A stretch of DNA of 9,953 bases from Opitutia bacterium (lineage in GTDB: Bacteria; Verrucomicrobiota; Verrucomicrobiia; Opitutales; UBA953): positions 553 to 10,505 of the forward strand of contig DNHH01000016.1 of assembly GCA_003485955.1 (NCBI GenBank). The letters run 5' to 3'. The notes under the pieces are model-generated. The model made no database searches, was not told the origin of the DNA, and worked only from the letters and a program-made list of their open reading frames with translations. This document shows positions 1-5,830 of the stretch, one piece after another (within the stretch, counting starts at the first letter, position 1; each line of letters opens with the position of its first letter). The position numbers and the translations under genes are program-made.

Positions 1-943
1 CGGCCTGGTCGGGCGGGAACTTGAAGGCGACGGCCCAATGAGGGAATTTGCTAGTGGCGCCCGCGCGTTCTTGTAGGTCGATACGATTGATTTTCACAAC
101 GGCACCGTCTGTAGGGTAGGGCAATTCGCGCCGTGCGGTGTCGAGCTTTTCAATAGCCTTCCAGGCATTGGCCTTACCTTCAACCGCCGTGAAAAGATCC
201 GATGTCGGGAAGCCCCAGGTTTTTAGCTGAGCATTGAAGTCGGTCAGTGACTTAAAGGCTGCGGGCTCTGATGCACCAAGACCGTAACAAACGACACTGA
301 GACGACGGCTCTTTGCTTCGGCTTTATCGAGTAGCTTAACGGTGCCTGCGGCGAGATTGCGCGGATTGGCATAGAGTGCCTCGCCAGCTGCTTCGCGTTC
401 TTGGTTAAGACGGCTGAACTCAGCCATCGTCATGTAAACCTCTCCGCGAATTTCTAAAAGCTTTGGAGCGCCCTTGAGTTTATGGGGGATTTCGCGGATC
501 AGGGCGATGTTGGCCGTGACATCATCGCCTTTGAATCCATTCCCGCGTGTGACCGCTCGGGTGAAAGTACCGTTTTCGTAAGTTAGTGAAATGGCGACGC
601 CGTCCACTTTGGGTTCTACGACGAATTGCAGGGATTGTCCGGAGAGACGTCCTTCGAGACGTTCGATAAAAGCACTGAAGTCAGAGTCGTCGTACGTGTT
701 ATCCAACGAGAGCATAGGCTCGACGTGTTCGCGCTGCGTAAACCCTTCGCTACGGTCGTCGCCAATGCCGAGGTCGGGTCCAGCAAGTTCAGGGTGAGCA
801 ACTTCGAGTTCCTGCAGGCGGTCCTTAAGTTGATCGAATTCGTAGTCAGAGATCTCGGGTGCATGCTTCTTGCGGTAGAGCTCTTCATGACGCTCCACGG
901 CGGCACGTAGCCGGCGAATTTCCTCTCGAGGGGTTTCGGCCAT
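1..943 (-). CDS. ligA: NAD-dependent DNA ligase LigA, N-terminal part (runs off the left edge)
   Basis: LigA seals 3'-OH/5'-phosphate nicks in duplex DNA using NAD+, in replication and repair. The visible 314 codons give the N-terminal Ia domain and most of the adenylation domain. The early segment has the ISDYEFD motif that contacts NMN. This is followed by the NAD-ligase signature PMLSLDNTYDD (around residues 82-92) and the nucleotidyltransferase motif EPKVDG, whose lysine K112 should be the adenylated residue (E. coli K115). Further on are TRGNGFKGDDVTANI, EIRGEVYM, NPRNLAAGTVKLLD and DGAVVKIN, all in family order. The frame is open to the window edge. The OB fold, zinc finger, helix-hairpin-helix and BRCT parts lie outside. 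The ATG at 943 is well placed and has an AAAGGA Shine-Dalgarno 6 nt upstream. It lies 74 bp downstream of the HAD phosphatase on the same strand, so cotranscription is likely. Identity is certain; completeness beyond the edge cannot be seen. Confidence 0.97.
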   Translation of the reverse strand, partial: MAETPREEIRRLRAAVERHEELYRKKHAPEISDYEFDQLKDRLQELEVAHPELAGPDLGIGDDRSEGFTQREHVEPMLSLDNTYDDSDFSAFIERLEGRLSGQSLQFVVEPKVDGVAISLTYENGTFTRAVTRGNGFKGDDVTANIALIREIPHKLKGAPKLLEIRGEVYMTMAEFSRLNQEREAAGEALYANPRNLAAGTVKLLDKAEAKSRRLSVVCYGLGASEPAAFKSLTDFNAQLKTWGFPTSDLFTAVEGKANAWKAIEKLDTARRELPYPTDGAVVKINRIDLQERAGATSKFPHWAVAFKFPPDQA

Positions 944-949
944 TGGACG

Positions 950-955
950 TCCTTT
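950..955 (-). promoter_or_regulatory. Shine-Dalgarno of ligA
   Basis: Reading the minus strand, AAAGGA sits 6 nt before the ligA ATG. It is the only textbook-spaced ribosome binding site in the window; most other starts have none, which makes it useful for fixing this start. Confidence 0.6.
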
Positions 956-990
956 ATGCAAAGCCGAAAGCCCAAAGCCTAAAGACTAAA
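956..990. repeat. Heptanucleotide tandem array, about 5 units (consensus GCCNAAA)
   Basis: Five consecutive 7-mers each end in AAA: ATGCAAA, GCCGAAA, GCCCAAA, GCCTAAA, GACTAAA. The middle three differ only at position 4. The array fills much of the short gap between the HAD phosphatase stop and the ligA start. The last unit, GACTAAA, recurs at the 3' end of the antiporter gene (3762-3768), and an 11-nt string (CTAAAGACTAA) is identical at the two sites. Heptameric short tandem repeats of this sort are known from cyanobacteria (STRR sequences). Their role here is unknown. Confidence 0.7.
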
Positions 991-1017
991 GAGGTCAAAA
1001 AGTGAACTACCTAGGGA

Positions 1018-1680
1018 CTATAGCTGAATTCCCCAGAGTTCCTGTGCCATCGAGGCTAAGTCGGGGTGCAGTGTGTCTGGCCGGTGGGGAAGGAGCTCCT
1101 CGGCAGTATGGCTGCCTGTCGTCACTGCATGGGCGGAGGCGAGGCCGGCATTGCGCGCGGTCTCGATATCAAAGGGCGAATCACCGACTAAGCATGCAGT
1201 GCCTGCAGGCATCTTGAGTTGCGAAAGTGCATGGTGGGTAAAGGCCGCTTCGGGTTTCCTCCAGGGTACAAGATTTGTCCCAAAAATACCGTCGAGATCT
1301 TTATCCATCCCTAGGTGGGCGAGAAGTTTGAGCGAGTTCGAATGATCCTTGTTGGTGAGTACGGCGACTTTGATGCCGCGATTCTTGAGTGCGGGCAGTA
1401 ATTCACGTGCACCAGGATAAACTTCCAGGCCGTCGTACATCACTGTCGGAAAGTGCTCGAGGTAGAGTCGGATGGCTGTCGATGCATTGGCTTCTCCGAC
1501 CAGACGCGTCATCGTGGCTTTAGCAGCTCCTCCCACAGATTTTTTAACCTCTGCAAAAGATCGCTCCGGTAGCCCCATGATCTGCATTACGTCATTGGCG
1601 CAGCGGTGAATGGCTACGAAGTTATCGACCAAAGTCCCGTCTAAATCGAGTAAGACGGTCTGAGGGAGGGTTGATGACAT
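1018..1680 (-). CDS. HAD-superfamily phosphatase, phosphoglycolate phosphatase-like (Gph/PGP family)
   Basis: This 220-residue cytosolic hydrolase carries all four HAD motifs. Motif I is DLDGT (residues 12-16), with D12 as the expected nucleophile and D14 as the acid/base. Motif II is the threonine in VLTNK (T109). Motif III is lysine K142 in RKPEAAF. Motif IV is GDSPFD (D167 and D171, Mg2+ ligands). The region between motifs I and II (about residues 20-90) is the usual helical subclass-I cap. Length and motif spacing match phosphoglycolate phosphatases, which hydrolyse 2-phosphoglycolate (for example from DNA 3'-end repair) to glycolate. PpaX-type or other small phosphatases with the same fold cannot be excluded, so no gene symbol is given. 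It lies upstream of ligA on the same strand, which suits a repair link but does not prove one. The ATG at 1680 is supported by the N-terminus reaching motif I at residue 12. No good Shine-Dalgarno is present. Confidence 0.9.
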   Translation of the reverse strand: MSSTLPQTVLLDLDGTLVDNFVAIHRCANDVMQIMGLPERSFAEVKKSVGGAAKATMTRLVGEANASTAIRLYLEHFPTVMYDGLEVYPGARELLPALKNRGIKVAVLTNKDHSNSLKLLAHLGMDKDLDGIFGTNLVPWRKPEAAFTHHALSQLKMPAGTACLVGDSPFDIETARNAGLASAHAVTTGSHTAEELLPHRPDTLHPDLASMAQELWGIQL

Positions 1681-1764
1681 GGGTTTATCACGTCCCGTTA
1701 GGGTGACTTTCCAAGTTTGGATTTGCAGGAAAGGTCTAAGAATCTACGGTTCGACCATCTTCCT
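1681..1764. promoter_or_regulatory. Divergent promoter region between HAD phosphatase and DUF805-like gene
   Basis: These 84 bp separate two divergently transcribed genes, so promoters for both must lie here or in the gene ends (inference). I see no confident -35/-10 pair. A GATAAA hexamer (minus strand, 1684-1689) lies only 3 nt from the HAD ATG, too close for an ordinary promoter. The 9-mer CGTTAGGGT (1696-1704) recurs in the other divergent gap upstream of surE. Confidence 0.35.
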
Positions 1765-2376
1765 ATGATTTTCTCGCTTAATCTCGCTAAGCCACTCGGT
1801 CGTCTCGGCTACTTGGCCAACCTTGTTTTCTTTAGCGTAGTCTTCTCGGCTTTTGCATGGGGAGCGCATTATTTAATGACGGTTAAACTTCCAGAGAGCG
1901 GCGCGCACCACGAAGGTGAGGTTGCCGCACAAACCGCTTATGCCACAAGCTTGACGAAGGCCAAGAAGGCAGCGGCTGGCAAAGCTTTGTCGGCGGAAGA
2001 GACCGCGAAACTCAAAGCAGAGGCAACAGAAGTGGGTAAGAAAAAAACTGAAGAAGCCCACCACCACGCATCGGCAACCTGGGCTCCTTTCCAAATCTTC
2101 TTACTGATACTCGTGGCTATTTTCTTTGGAGGCTATGCTTCGGTGGCTACGCAGCGTCGTATGAATGATGCAGGTTTGCATGGCGCGCTCTGGCTCTCGG
2201 TTGGTCACGTTGGCATCTGGGGGGTAGCTTCATTTATATCCTTCCTGCCTTACTTCATAGCTGCTGGTACGACCTTGAGCTGGCTTACCGCAACATCGGT
2301 CGCAGGAGTAATGATTCTGCCACTGTTATTCCTCGGAGCAGGTAAGGACGACTCGCACGACGCGCACGGTCACTGA
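1765..2376 (+). CDS. DUF805-like inner-membrane protein with a histidine-flanked, Lys/Glu/Ala-rich insert
   Basis: I recognise a divergent DUF805 membrane protein; its function is unknown. Residues 12-17 (GRLGYL) match the N-terminal G-R-x-x-Y signature. Residues 131-140 (RRMNDAGLHG) match the family's RRLHDxGxSGW signature before the third helix. Four membrane segments are visible at about 17-39, 107-128, 140-164 and 170-191. The odd part is about 43-105, between the first two helices: a charged Ala/Lys/Glu stretch likely to be helical, bordered by His pairs or triplets (H48-49, H99-101). The C-terminus is also His-rich (SHDAHGH). Typical family members are about 120-150 residues, so this insert makes it longer. 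The frame is open from a TTG at 1717, but the ATG at 1765 puts the GRLGYL motif at the usual distance from the N-terminus. I therefore choose 1765 (203 aa). No Shine-Dalgarno is seen. The same-strand antiporter starts 159 bp downstream. Confidence 0.75.
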   Translation: MIFSLNLAKPLGRLGYLANLVFFSVVFSAFAWGAHYLMTVKLPESGAHHEGEVAAQTAYATSLTKAKKAAAGKALSAEETAKLKAEATEVGKKKTEEAHHHASATWAPFQIFLLILVAIFFGGYASVATQRRMNDAGLHGALWLSVGHVGIWGVASFISFLPYFIAAGTTLSWLTATSVAGVMILPLLFLGAGKDDSHDAHGH

Positions 2377-2394
2377 GCCGAGGTACGCGGCAGT

Positions 2395-2508
2395 AAGGGG
2401 CAAGTGGGAGTTAGGAAGGTCAAGGTGGCCGACGCCAATCTGCTAGGGTGGTCGCGCAGCTGGCGTGAGCGATGACGCGTAATCACGGCGCCATCATTCT
2501 TGCCCCTT
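2395..2508. repeat. 10-bp inverted repeat (arms 2395-2404 and 2499-2508)
   Basis: The left arm AAGGGGCAAG and right arm CTTGCCCCTT are exact reverse complements 94 bp apart. Each arm begins one of the two heptamer-like tracts of the gap. A chance match of this length within a gap this small is unlikely but possible. Confidence 0.55.
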
Positions 2509-2534
2509 CCTGCTTCCCGCTTACATCTTCTACC
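2500..2534. repeat. Heptanucleotide pyrimidine array, 5 units (TTNNNNC), abutting the antiporter ATG
   Basis: The units TTGCCCC, TTCCTGC, TTCCCGC, TTACATC and TTCTACC each begin with TT and end with C. They run to within one base of the antiporter start codon, so the region where a Shine-Dalgarno should lie is entirely pyrimidine-rich repeat. It may be related, as the reverse complement, to the purine tract at 2395-2422. Confidence 0.55.
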
Positions 2535-2535
2535 C

Positions 2536-3774
2536 ATGAGCTTACCCCAGCTTATCCTTCACCTTGTCGCAGAGTATGGACTCATTCTCTGCGTCGCGCA
2601 TGTGTTTGGACGGCTCGCAGTGCGACTAGGGCAGCCATCGGTTGTCGGCATGATGGTGGCAGGGGTCTTTCTTGGCCCATCTGCGTTTGGCCAGTTCGCT
2701 CCATCTTTACAGGCATGGTGTTTCCCAGCAGAGACTTTGCAGATTTTGCAATGGGGTGCACAGTTGGGCGTCGGACTTTACCTTTTCTGCACTGGCTTGG
2801 AGTTCGATCTCTCGCTGATAGCTCAGCGCACGCGTGCAGCGAGTGTGGTTTCGCTTGCTGGTATCGCCGTGCCCTTCCTGCTCGCTTGGCCGCTGGCGGG
2901 CTGGCTTGCCGATTACCCGGATGTCTTTCCGGCGCATGTTTCCTCTTGGCAACAGGTGGTCTTCTTGGGGGCGGCTATCGCTATCACCGCTTTTCCGATG
3001 TTGGTTTGGATTGTGCGTGAGCGCGGATTGTCAGGCACGCCGATGGGTGTCCTTGCTATCACGGCGGGCGCAGTCGATGACGCCTTTGCCTGGTGCTTTC
3101 TTGCGCTGGTTGTCTCATCGCTCTCGGGTGACGCCTCACATGTCGTCCTGGCGGTCAGTGGCGCACTAGCCTTAGCGGTCTTTGCACGCCACTACGGTCG
3201 AGCAACGCTTGCACCATTGACAGATGCGGTCGAGCGCATGGGTAGCGTCGGTGCATTCCATGTCTTGCTCACGGCAGTAGTGCTCGCCGCCTTCCTTGGT
3301 TTCAGCGAGTGGATTGGACTGCATGCGGTCTTCGGCGGCTTCGTCTGCGGCCTTTGCCTGCCGCGAGGCCGACTTACTGAGTGGCTGCGTGGAAAACTAG
3401 ATCCCGTGGTTGGGCCGCTTCTGCTACCACTCTTCTTCACCTTCTCGGGTCTGAGTACCCGTCTCGACTTGGTTTTGTCGTCAGAAGGCCTGACACTTTT
3501 CGGCCTCGTACTCCTCGCCTCTGTTCTCGGCAAAGGTTTTGCTTGCTGGGGCGCAGCGCGCTTGGTCGGCATGGACAACCGTTCGGCTCTCGGTATCGGT
3601 GCGCTGATGAACGCGCGCGGTCTAATGGAGCTCATCCTGCTTGGCATTGGTCTGCGCGCAGGAATCGTCGGGCCGCTACTTTTCTCCGTACTCGTGCTCA
3701 TGGCTATTGTGACTACGTTTGCAGCCACGCCACTCTTCAACTGGCTAGGTCCGAGGGGAGAGACTAAAGACTAA
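2536..3774 (+). CDS. Cation/proton antiporter, CPA2 family (Na+/H+ exchanger domain)
   Basis: This 412-residue polytopic membrane protein has the Na+/H+ exchanger fold and hydrophobic segments along its entire length. Diagnostic stretches are VVGMMVAGVFLGP (residues 37-48), the GLYLFCTGLEFDL segment (80-92), and AIAITAFPMLVWIVRERGL (147-165). AVDDAFAWCFLA follows, with acidic pair D181-D182 at the expected ion-binding position. GLHAVFGGFVCGL (261-273) and MNARGLMELILL (358-369) come later. The last motif resembles the MNTRGLVELI segment of CHX/Kha1-type transporters rather than KefC. It should exchange K+ or Na+ for H+ at the cytoplasmic membrane, but the ion cannot be told from sequence. There is no C-terminal RCK/TrkA domain, so nucleotide gating is not expected. 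An in-frame TTG at 2500 exists, but the ATG at 2536 gives a normal short N-terminus before the first helix. The stop codon falls inside a heptamer repeat, and the 3' end converges on ridA with 14 bp between. Confidence 0.92.
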   Translation: MSLPQLILHLVAEYGLILCVAHVFGRLAVRLGQPSVVGMMVAGVFLGPSAFGQFAPSLQAWCFPAETLQILQWGAQLGVGLYLFCTGLEFDLSLIAQRTRAASVVSLAGIAVPFLLAWPLAGWLADYPDVFPAHVSSWQQVVFLGAAIAITAFPMLVWIVRERGLSGTPMGVLAITAGAVDDAFAWCFLALVVSSLSGDASHVVLAVSGALALAVFARHYGRATLAPLTDAVERMGSVGAFHVLLTAVVLAAFLGFSEWIGLHAVFGGFVCGLCLPRGRLTEWLRGKLDPVVGPLLLPLFFTFSGLSTRLDLVLSSEGLTLFGLVLLASVLGKGFACWGAARLVGMDNRSALGIGALMNARGLMELILLGIGLRAGIVGPLLFSVLVLMAIVTTFAATPLFNWLGPRGETKD

Positions 3775-3782
3775 GGGCTAGC
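3762..3782. repeat. Heptamer repeat (GACTAAA, GACTAAG, GGCTAGC) overlapping the antiporter stop codon
   Basis: Two near-identical 7-mers and a decayed third span the last codons and TAA of the antiporter. The C-terminal residues Thr-Lys-Asp and the stop are therefore encoded by repeat sequence. The 11-nt string CTAAAGACTAA at 3764-3774 is identical to 979-989 in the HAD-ligA gap. Confidence 0.55.
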
Positions 3783-3788
3783 GTGGCC

Positions 3789-4253
3789 TCAGACTTCTAG
3801 GGTGATCTGAACTTCGACGGCTGCGTTGAGTGGCAACCCGTTAACGGACACGGCTGCACGTGCGTGCTTACCGGCATCACCAAAAACAGAGACGAGAAAT
3901 TCTGAGCAACCATTAAGCACTTTCGGGCTGTCCGAAAAGCCATCGATACCGTTGACGTAGCCCTGAACCATGACGACGCGTTTGATGGCATCTAAAGAGC
4001 CCAAAGCAACACGCGCGTTCGCCAATGCGTTCAGTGCGCAAATGCGGGCGCCTTCGGCAGCAGCGGTGATGTCGACGTCTTTACCAACCTTGCCTGCACA
4101 GACAATTTTTCCGTCACGGAGTGGGAGGGTTCCTGCCAGCACGAGCAGATTACCTGTGCGTACGGAAGGTACATAAGCACCAGCAGAGGCAGGTGGGGTG
4201 GGCAATTCGATGCCTAGCTCGCGAAGGCGGGCCTCAGGAGAATGGACTGGCAT
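3789..4253 (-). CDS. RidA/YjgF/UK114-family protein
   Basis: This is a 154-residue member of the Rid family, small trimeric cytosolic proteins. The best-known ones hydrolyse reactive enamine/imine intermediates of PLP enzymes such as 2-aminoacrylate. The C-terminal signature is clear: KHARAAVSVNGLPLNAAVEVQ (residues 129-149). R132 is at the position of the substrate-carboxylate arginine of active RidA, and E147 lies near the C-terminal end. Upstream blocks GNLLVLAGTLPLRDGKIV (34-51) and ALNALANARVALGSLD (73-88) are also typical. The roughly 25-residue N-terminal extension and overall pattern fit the YER057c/UK114-like subgroup that is longer than classical RidA (about 128 aa). That subgroup's substrate is not established, so no symbol is assigned. 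The ATG lies 3 nt after the stop of the exported-protein gene upstream, suggesting one transcript and coupled translation. It converges with the antiporter. Confidence 0.9.
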   Translation of the reverse strand: MPVHSPEARLRELGIELPTPPASAGAYVPSVRTGNLLVLAGTLPLRDGKIVCAGKVGKDVDITAAAEGARICALNALANARVALGSLDAIKRVVMVQGYVNGIDGFSDSPKVLNGCSEFLVSVFGDAGKHARAAVSVNGLPLNAAVEVQITLEV

Positions 4254-4256
4254 CGC

Positions 4257-4811
4257 TTAGCGAGTGCGGGGCTTTGACATCAACTCCAGCATCTCGACGA
4301 TGAGCTCGCGGGACTTGGATTTGATGTCGCGAGTCAGCACAGTGTCAGATGTACCTGCTGCGCTGCGTTCGGCACGGTAAGTCTCGGCGACAATCGGCTG
4401 ACTATTGCGGCGAATCGTTGCATCGTCACGTACAGACAAGGAAACCTGTCCTGCATAACGTCCGAGGCCACGGTCAAAGCGGATTTCGATGACGAGTTGA
4501 GGGGTCGAAGCGTCGGGATTGAGTGCGGGGAGTTCTTTTGTGGTGACTCCAGCGCGACGAAGTTCCAGTTCGGCGAGGTCGCGGAGTTCGTTGCGGAGCT
4601 CAGCGTCGTCGGGACGGTTTTCGGTGGTACGTACGTCGATATAAAAGTAGGAAATCGACTTTAGACGAGCGACTGAAGGGTCAGCTTCACCTGGCTTCGG
4701 GAGGGTCCGGGTGGCGGGGGTCGGTGCCGTTGGGCTGGCAGGGTCTTCGAATCCTTGAGCGGAAAGAAGGGCTGCGACGACAAGTAGAGGGAGGGTGATG
4801 CGAAGGCGCAT
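4257..4811 (-). CDS. Hypothetical exported protein (about 184 aa)
   Basis: I do not recognise a family. The N-terminus has a basic MRLR followed by the hydrophobic run ITLPLLVVAALLSAQG (residues 5-20), a plausible Sec signal peptide with cleavage near residues 18-20. There is no lipobox cysteine. A Pro/Thr-rich linker (about 22-45) follows. The rest (about 48-184) alternates beta-like stretches (SYFYIDVRTT, QLVIEIRFD, QVSLSVRDD) with a charged helix (DAELRNELRDLAELELRRAG) and a C-terminal helix. That layout resembles small periplasmic or lipoprotein-like domains in which an amphipathic helix is packed against a sheet. A periplasmic or outer-envelope location is inferred from the signal only. 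The gene is divergent from the Tol/Ton operon across 104 bp, so shared regulation with the envelope motor is possible. It is followed 3 nt later by the RidA-family gene. Confidence 0.75.
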   Translation of the reverse strand: MRLRITLPLLVVAALLSAQGFEDPASPTAPTPATRTLPKPGEADPSVARLKSISYFYIDVRTTENRPDDAELRNELRDLAELELRRAGVTTKELPALNPDASTPQLVIEIRFDRGLGRYAGQVSLSVRDDATIRRNSQPIVAETYRAERSAAGTSDTVLTRDIKSKSRELIVEMLELMSKPRTR

Positions 4812-4915
4812 GGGGACTTTATGGTTGATAGTTGGGCTGGGGTAAACCGTGAAATGAAACAGGACATGCCCTTTCCGTCTCGCCCTCGGCTAACTCATAT
4901 CTTAAAGAAATACCG
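4812..4915. promoter_or_regulatory. Divergent promoter region between the exported-protein gene and the tolQ-like operon
   Basis: On the minus strand, TTTACC (4841-4846) and CATAAA (4818-4823) are spaced by 17 nt. Each matches 4 of 6 bases of the sigma-70 consensus, and they lie right against the ATG of the exported-protein gene. On the plus strand a TATCTT hexamer (4898-4903) lies 12 nt before the tolQ-like ATG, without a convincing -35. These are weak matches; only the existence of promoters in this gap is well supported. Confidence 0.4.
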
Positions 4916-5827
4916 ATGATTTTCCATAGCCTCAGTCTCCACCTTGCTTCCTCCGAGCGTGGCATTGCGTGGTTTTACGAACAAATGGACGCCCCCGGTC
5001 GTGCCATTGCAGCGGTTCTCCTTCTCTGTTCATTCATTGGATGGGGTGCGATGATTCAAAAGTGGAGTGACGTCCAAGACGTGCGCCGACGAAACCATGC
5101 ATTTGAAGGACGCCTCCGTAATGAAAACGCAGTCACTTCGTTAAATTTTCCGCGTAGCGCTGGTCTTTGTCCCTACGAGTATTTAGTCGCCGAAGCGACA
5201 ACCGCTTACCAGCGCCACAAAGGTAAGATGACATCGCGACAAGATATCGCCCTCTGTATGGGGCACGTTGAGAATGCCATTCAGCGCGGTATTGCCCGTA
5301 CGCTAGTTAAGTATGAAGAAAAGATGGTGCTGCTAAGTTCACTTGTCTCTGGTGGTCCCTTCTTGGGACTGCTGGGAACTGTCTGGGGCATTATGATCAC
5401 TTTCGGTGCACTCTCAGAAAAGGCCACTATCTCAATGCTTGCTCCAGGTGTTTCCGGTGCATTGGTCACGACGACTCTAGGTCTGCTCGTCGCCATCCCC
5501 GCGACGTTTGGTTACAACTTCTTACTCACACAGGTTAAAATTATGACCACCGAGCTTGAAAACTATGCAAGTTCATTGGCAGACCGCGTGGAACTCGAAC
5601 TCGAGGCTGAGGTTCGTCAGAACCTTGAGGTACGCGCACAGCAAGCTGCCCTTGCCCCCGCCTATGCAGCACCCGTAAAACCTGTTGCACCTGCGATTGT
5701 ACAGCCTGTCTATCAAGCGCCTGTGGTGACGCCCGTAGCACCAGCGCCTACGCCAGCACCTATCCCAACGTCGACACCTGCTGAGCCGCCCGAAGATTCT
5801 ATCCCTGGATGGGAGGACGCTCGTTAA
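4916..5827 (+). CDS. MotA/TolQ/ExbB proton-channel family protein with Pro/Ala-rich tail
   Basis: This is the inner-membrane stator subunit of a Tol/Ton-type motor, which with TolR/ExbD couples proton flow to force on TolA/TonB. It has three membrane segments, at about 29-48, 139-165 and 178-204. The segment FLGLLGTVWGIMITFGAL (149-166) is closest to TolQ's LGLFGTVWGIM. APGVSGALVTTTLGLLVAIPA (176-196) is the conserved third helix with its pore threonines. The cytoplasmic loop lies between helices one and two, as in the family. Classical TolQ/ExbB proteins are about 230-245 residues. This one has 303 because of a C-terminal cytoplasmic tail (about 245-292) rich in Pro, Ala and Val, ending in an acidic EDSIPGWEDAR. 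It is the first gene of a three-gene operon (next start 3 nt downstream). It could be named tolQ or exbB; the GTVWGI motif and the third gene favour Tol, but no tolB or pal follows. Confidence 0.92.
   Translation: MIFHSLSLHLASSERGIAWFYEQMDAPGRAIAAVLLLCSFIGWGAMIQKWSDVQDVRRRNHAFEGRLRNENAVTSLNFPRSAGLCPYEYLVAEATTAYQRHKGKMTSRQDIALCMGHVENAIQRGIARTLVKYEEKMVLLSSLVSGGPFLGLLGTVWGIMITFGALSEKATISMLAPGVSGALVTTTLGLLVAIPATFGYNFLLTQVKIMTTELENYASSLADRVELELEAEVRQNLEVRAQQAALAPAYAAPVKPVAPAIVQPVYQAPVVTPVAPAPTPAPIPTSTPAEPPEDSIPGWEDAR
5812..5816 (+). promoter_or_regulatory. Possible Shine-Dalgarno of the tolR-like gene
   Basis: GGAGG lies within the last codons of the upstream gene, 14 nt before the tolR-like ATG. 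That is longer than ideal spacing, but it is the only SD-like purine box near this start. Confidence 0.35.
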
Positions 5828-5830
5828 GTT

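Larger units (their letters stand above)
2377..2535. other. 159-bp intergenic gap with inverted heptamer-like tracts
   Basis: No ORF with coding character is seen here. The gap starts with a purine-rich tract of roughly 7-bp units (2395-2422) and ends with a pyrimidine-rich 7-bp array (2500-2534). A perfect 10-bp inverted repeat links them: AAGGGGCAAG at 2395-2404 and CTTGCCCCTT at 2499-2508. The intervening about 94 bp could form the loop of a long stem, or contain a small RNA or the antiporter promoter. CGTGA (from 2464) and TCACG (ending 2488) could form a small internal stem. No clear terminator poly-T tract follows. Confidence 0.5.

Noticed and set aside
616..975. Open frames on both strands over the ligA N-terminus
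   Set aside because: The LigA frame has unbroken family motifs through the region, so the others are shadows.
1717..1764. In-frame TTG start extending the DUF805-like protein by 16 residues
   Set aside because: The added residues are polar, have no Shine-Dalgarno and push the GRLGYL motif away from its usual N-terminal position. The ATG at 1765 fits the family better.
2500..2535. In-frame TTG start extending the antiporter by 12 residues
   Set aside because: The extension would be coded entirely by the heptamer repeat, and the ATG at 2536 gives a normal N-terminus before the first helix.
2472..3020. 182-codon plus-strand frame overlapping the antiporter 5' half
   Set aside because: Its Cys/Trp/Arg-rich composition is typical of an off-frame reading of a hydrophobic membrane protein.
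3192..3740. 182-codon open frame on the minus strand inside the antiporter gene
   Set aside because: Its product is Arg/Ser/Pro-rich, with no family resemblance, and lies fully antisense to a strongly supported membrane protein. It is a GC-driven shadow.
3775..3788. Possible terminator around GGGCTAGC in the antiporter/ridA gap
   Set aside because: The short palindrome GCTAGC has no adequate stem and no T-run on either strand. It is better explained as a decayed heptamer unit.
4866..4910. Possible heptamer periodicity in the tolQ-like leader
   Set aside because: When cut into 7-mers, no column is consistently conserved, unlike the arrays at 956, 2500 and 3762.
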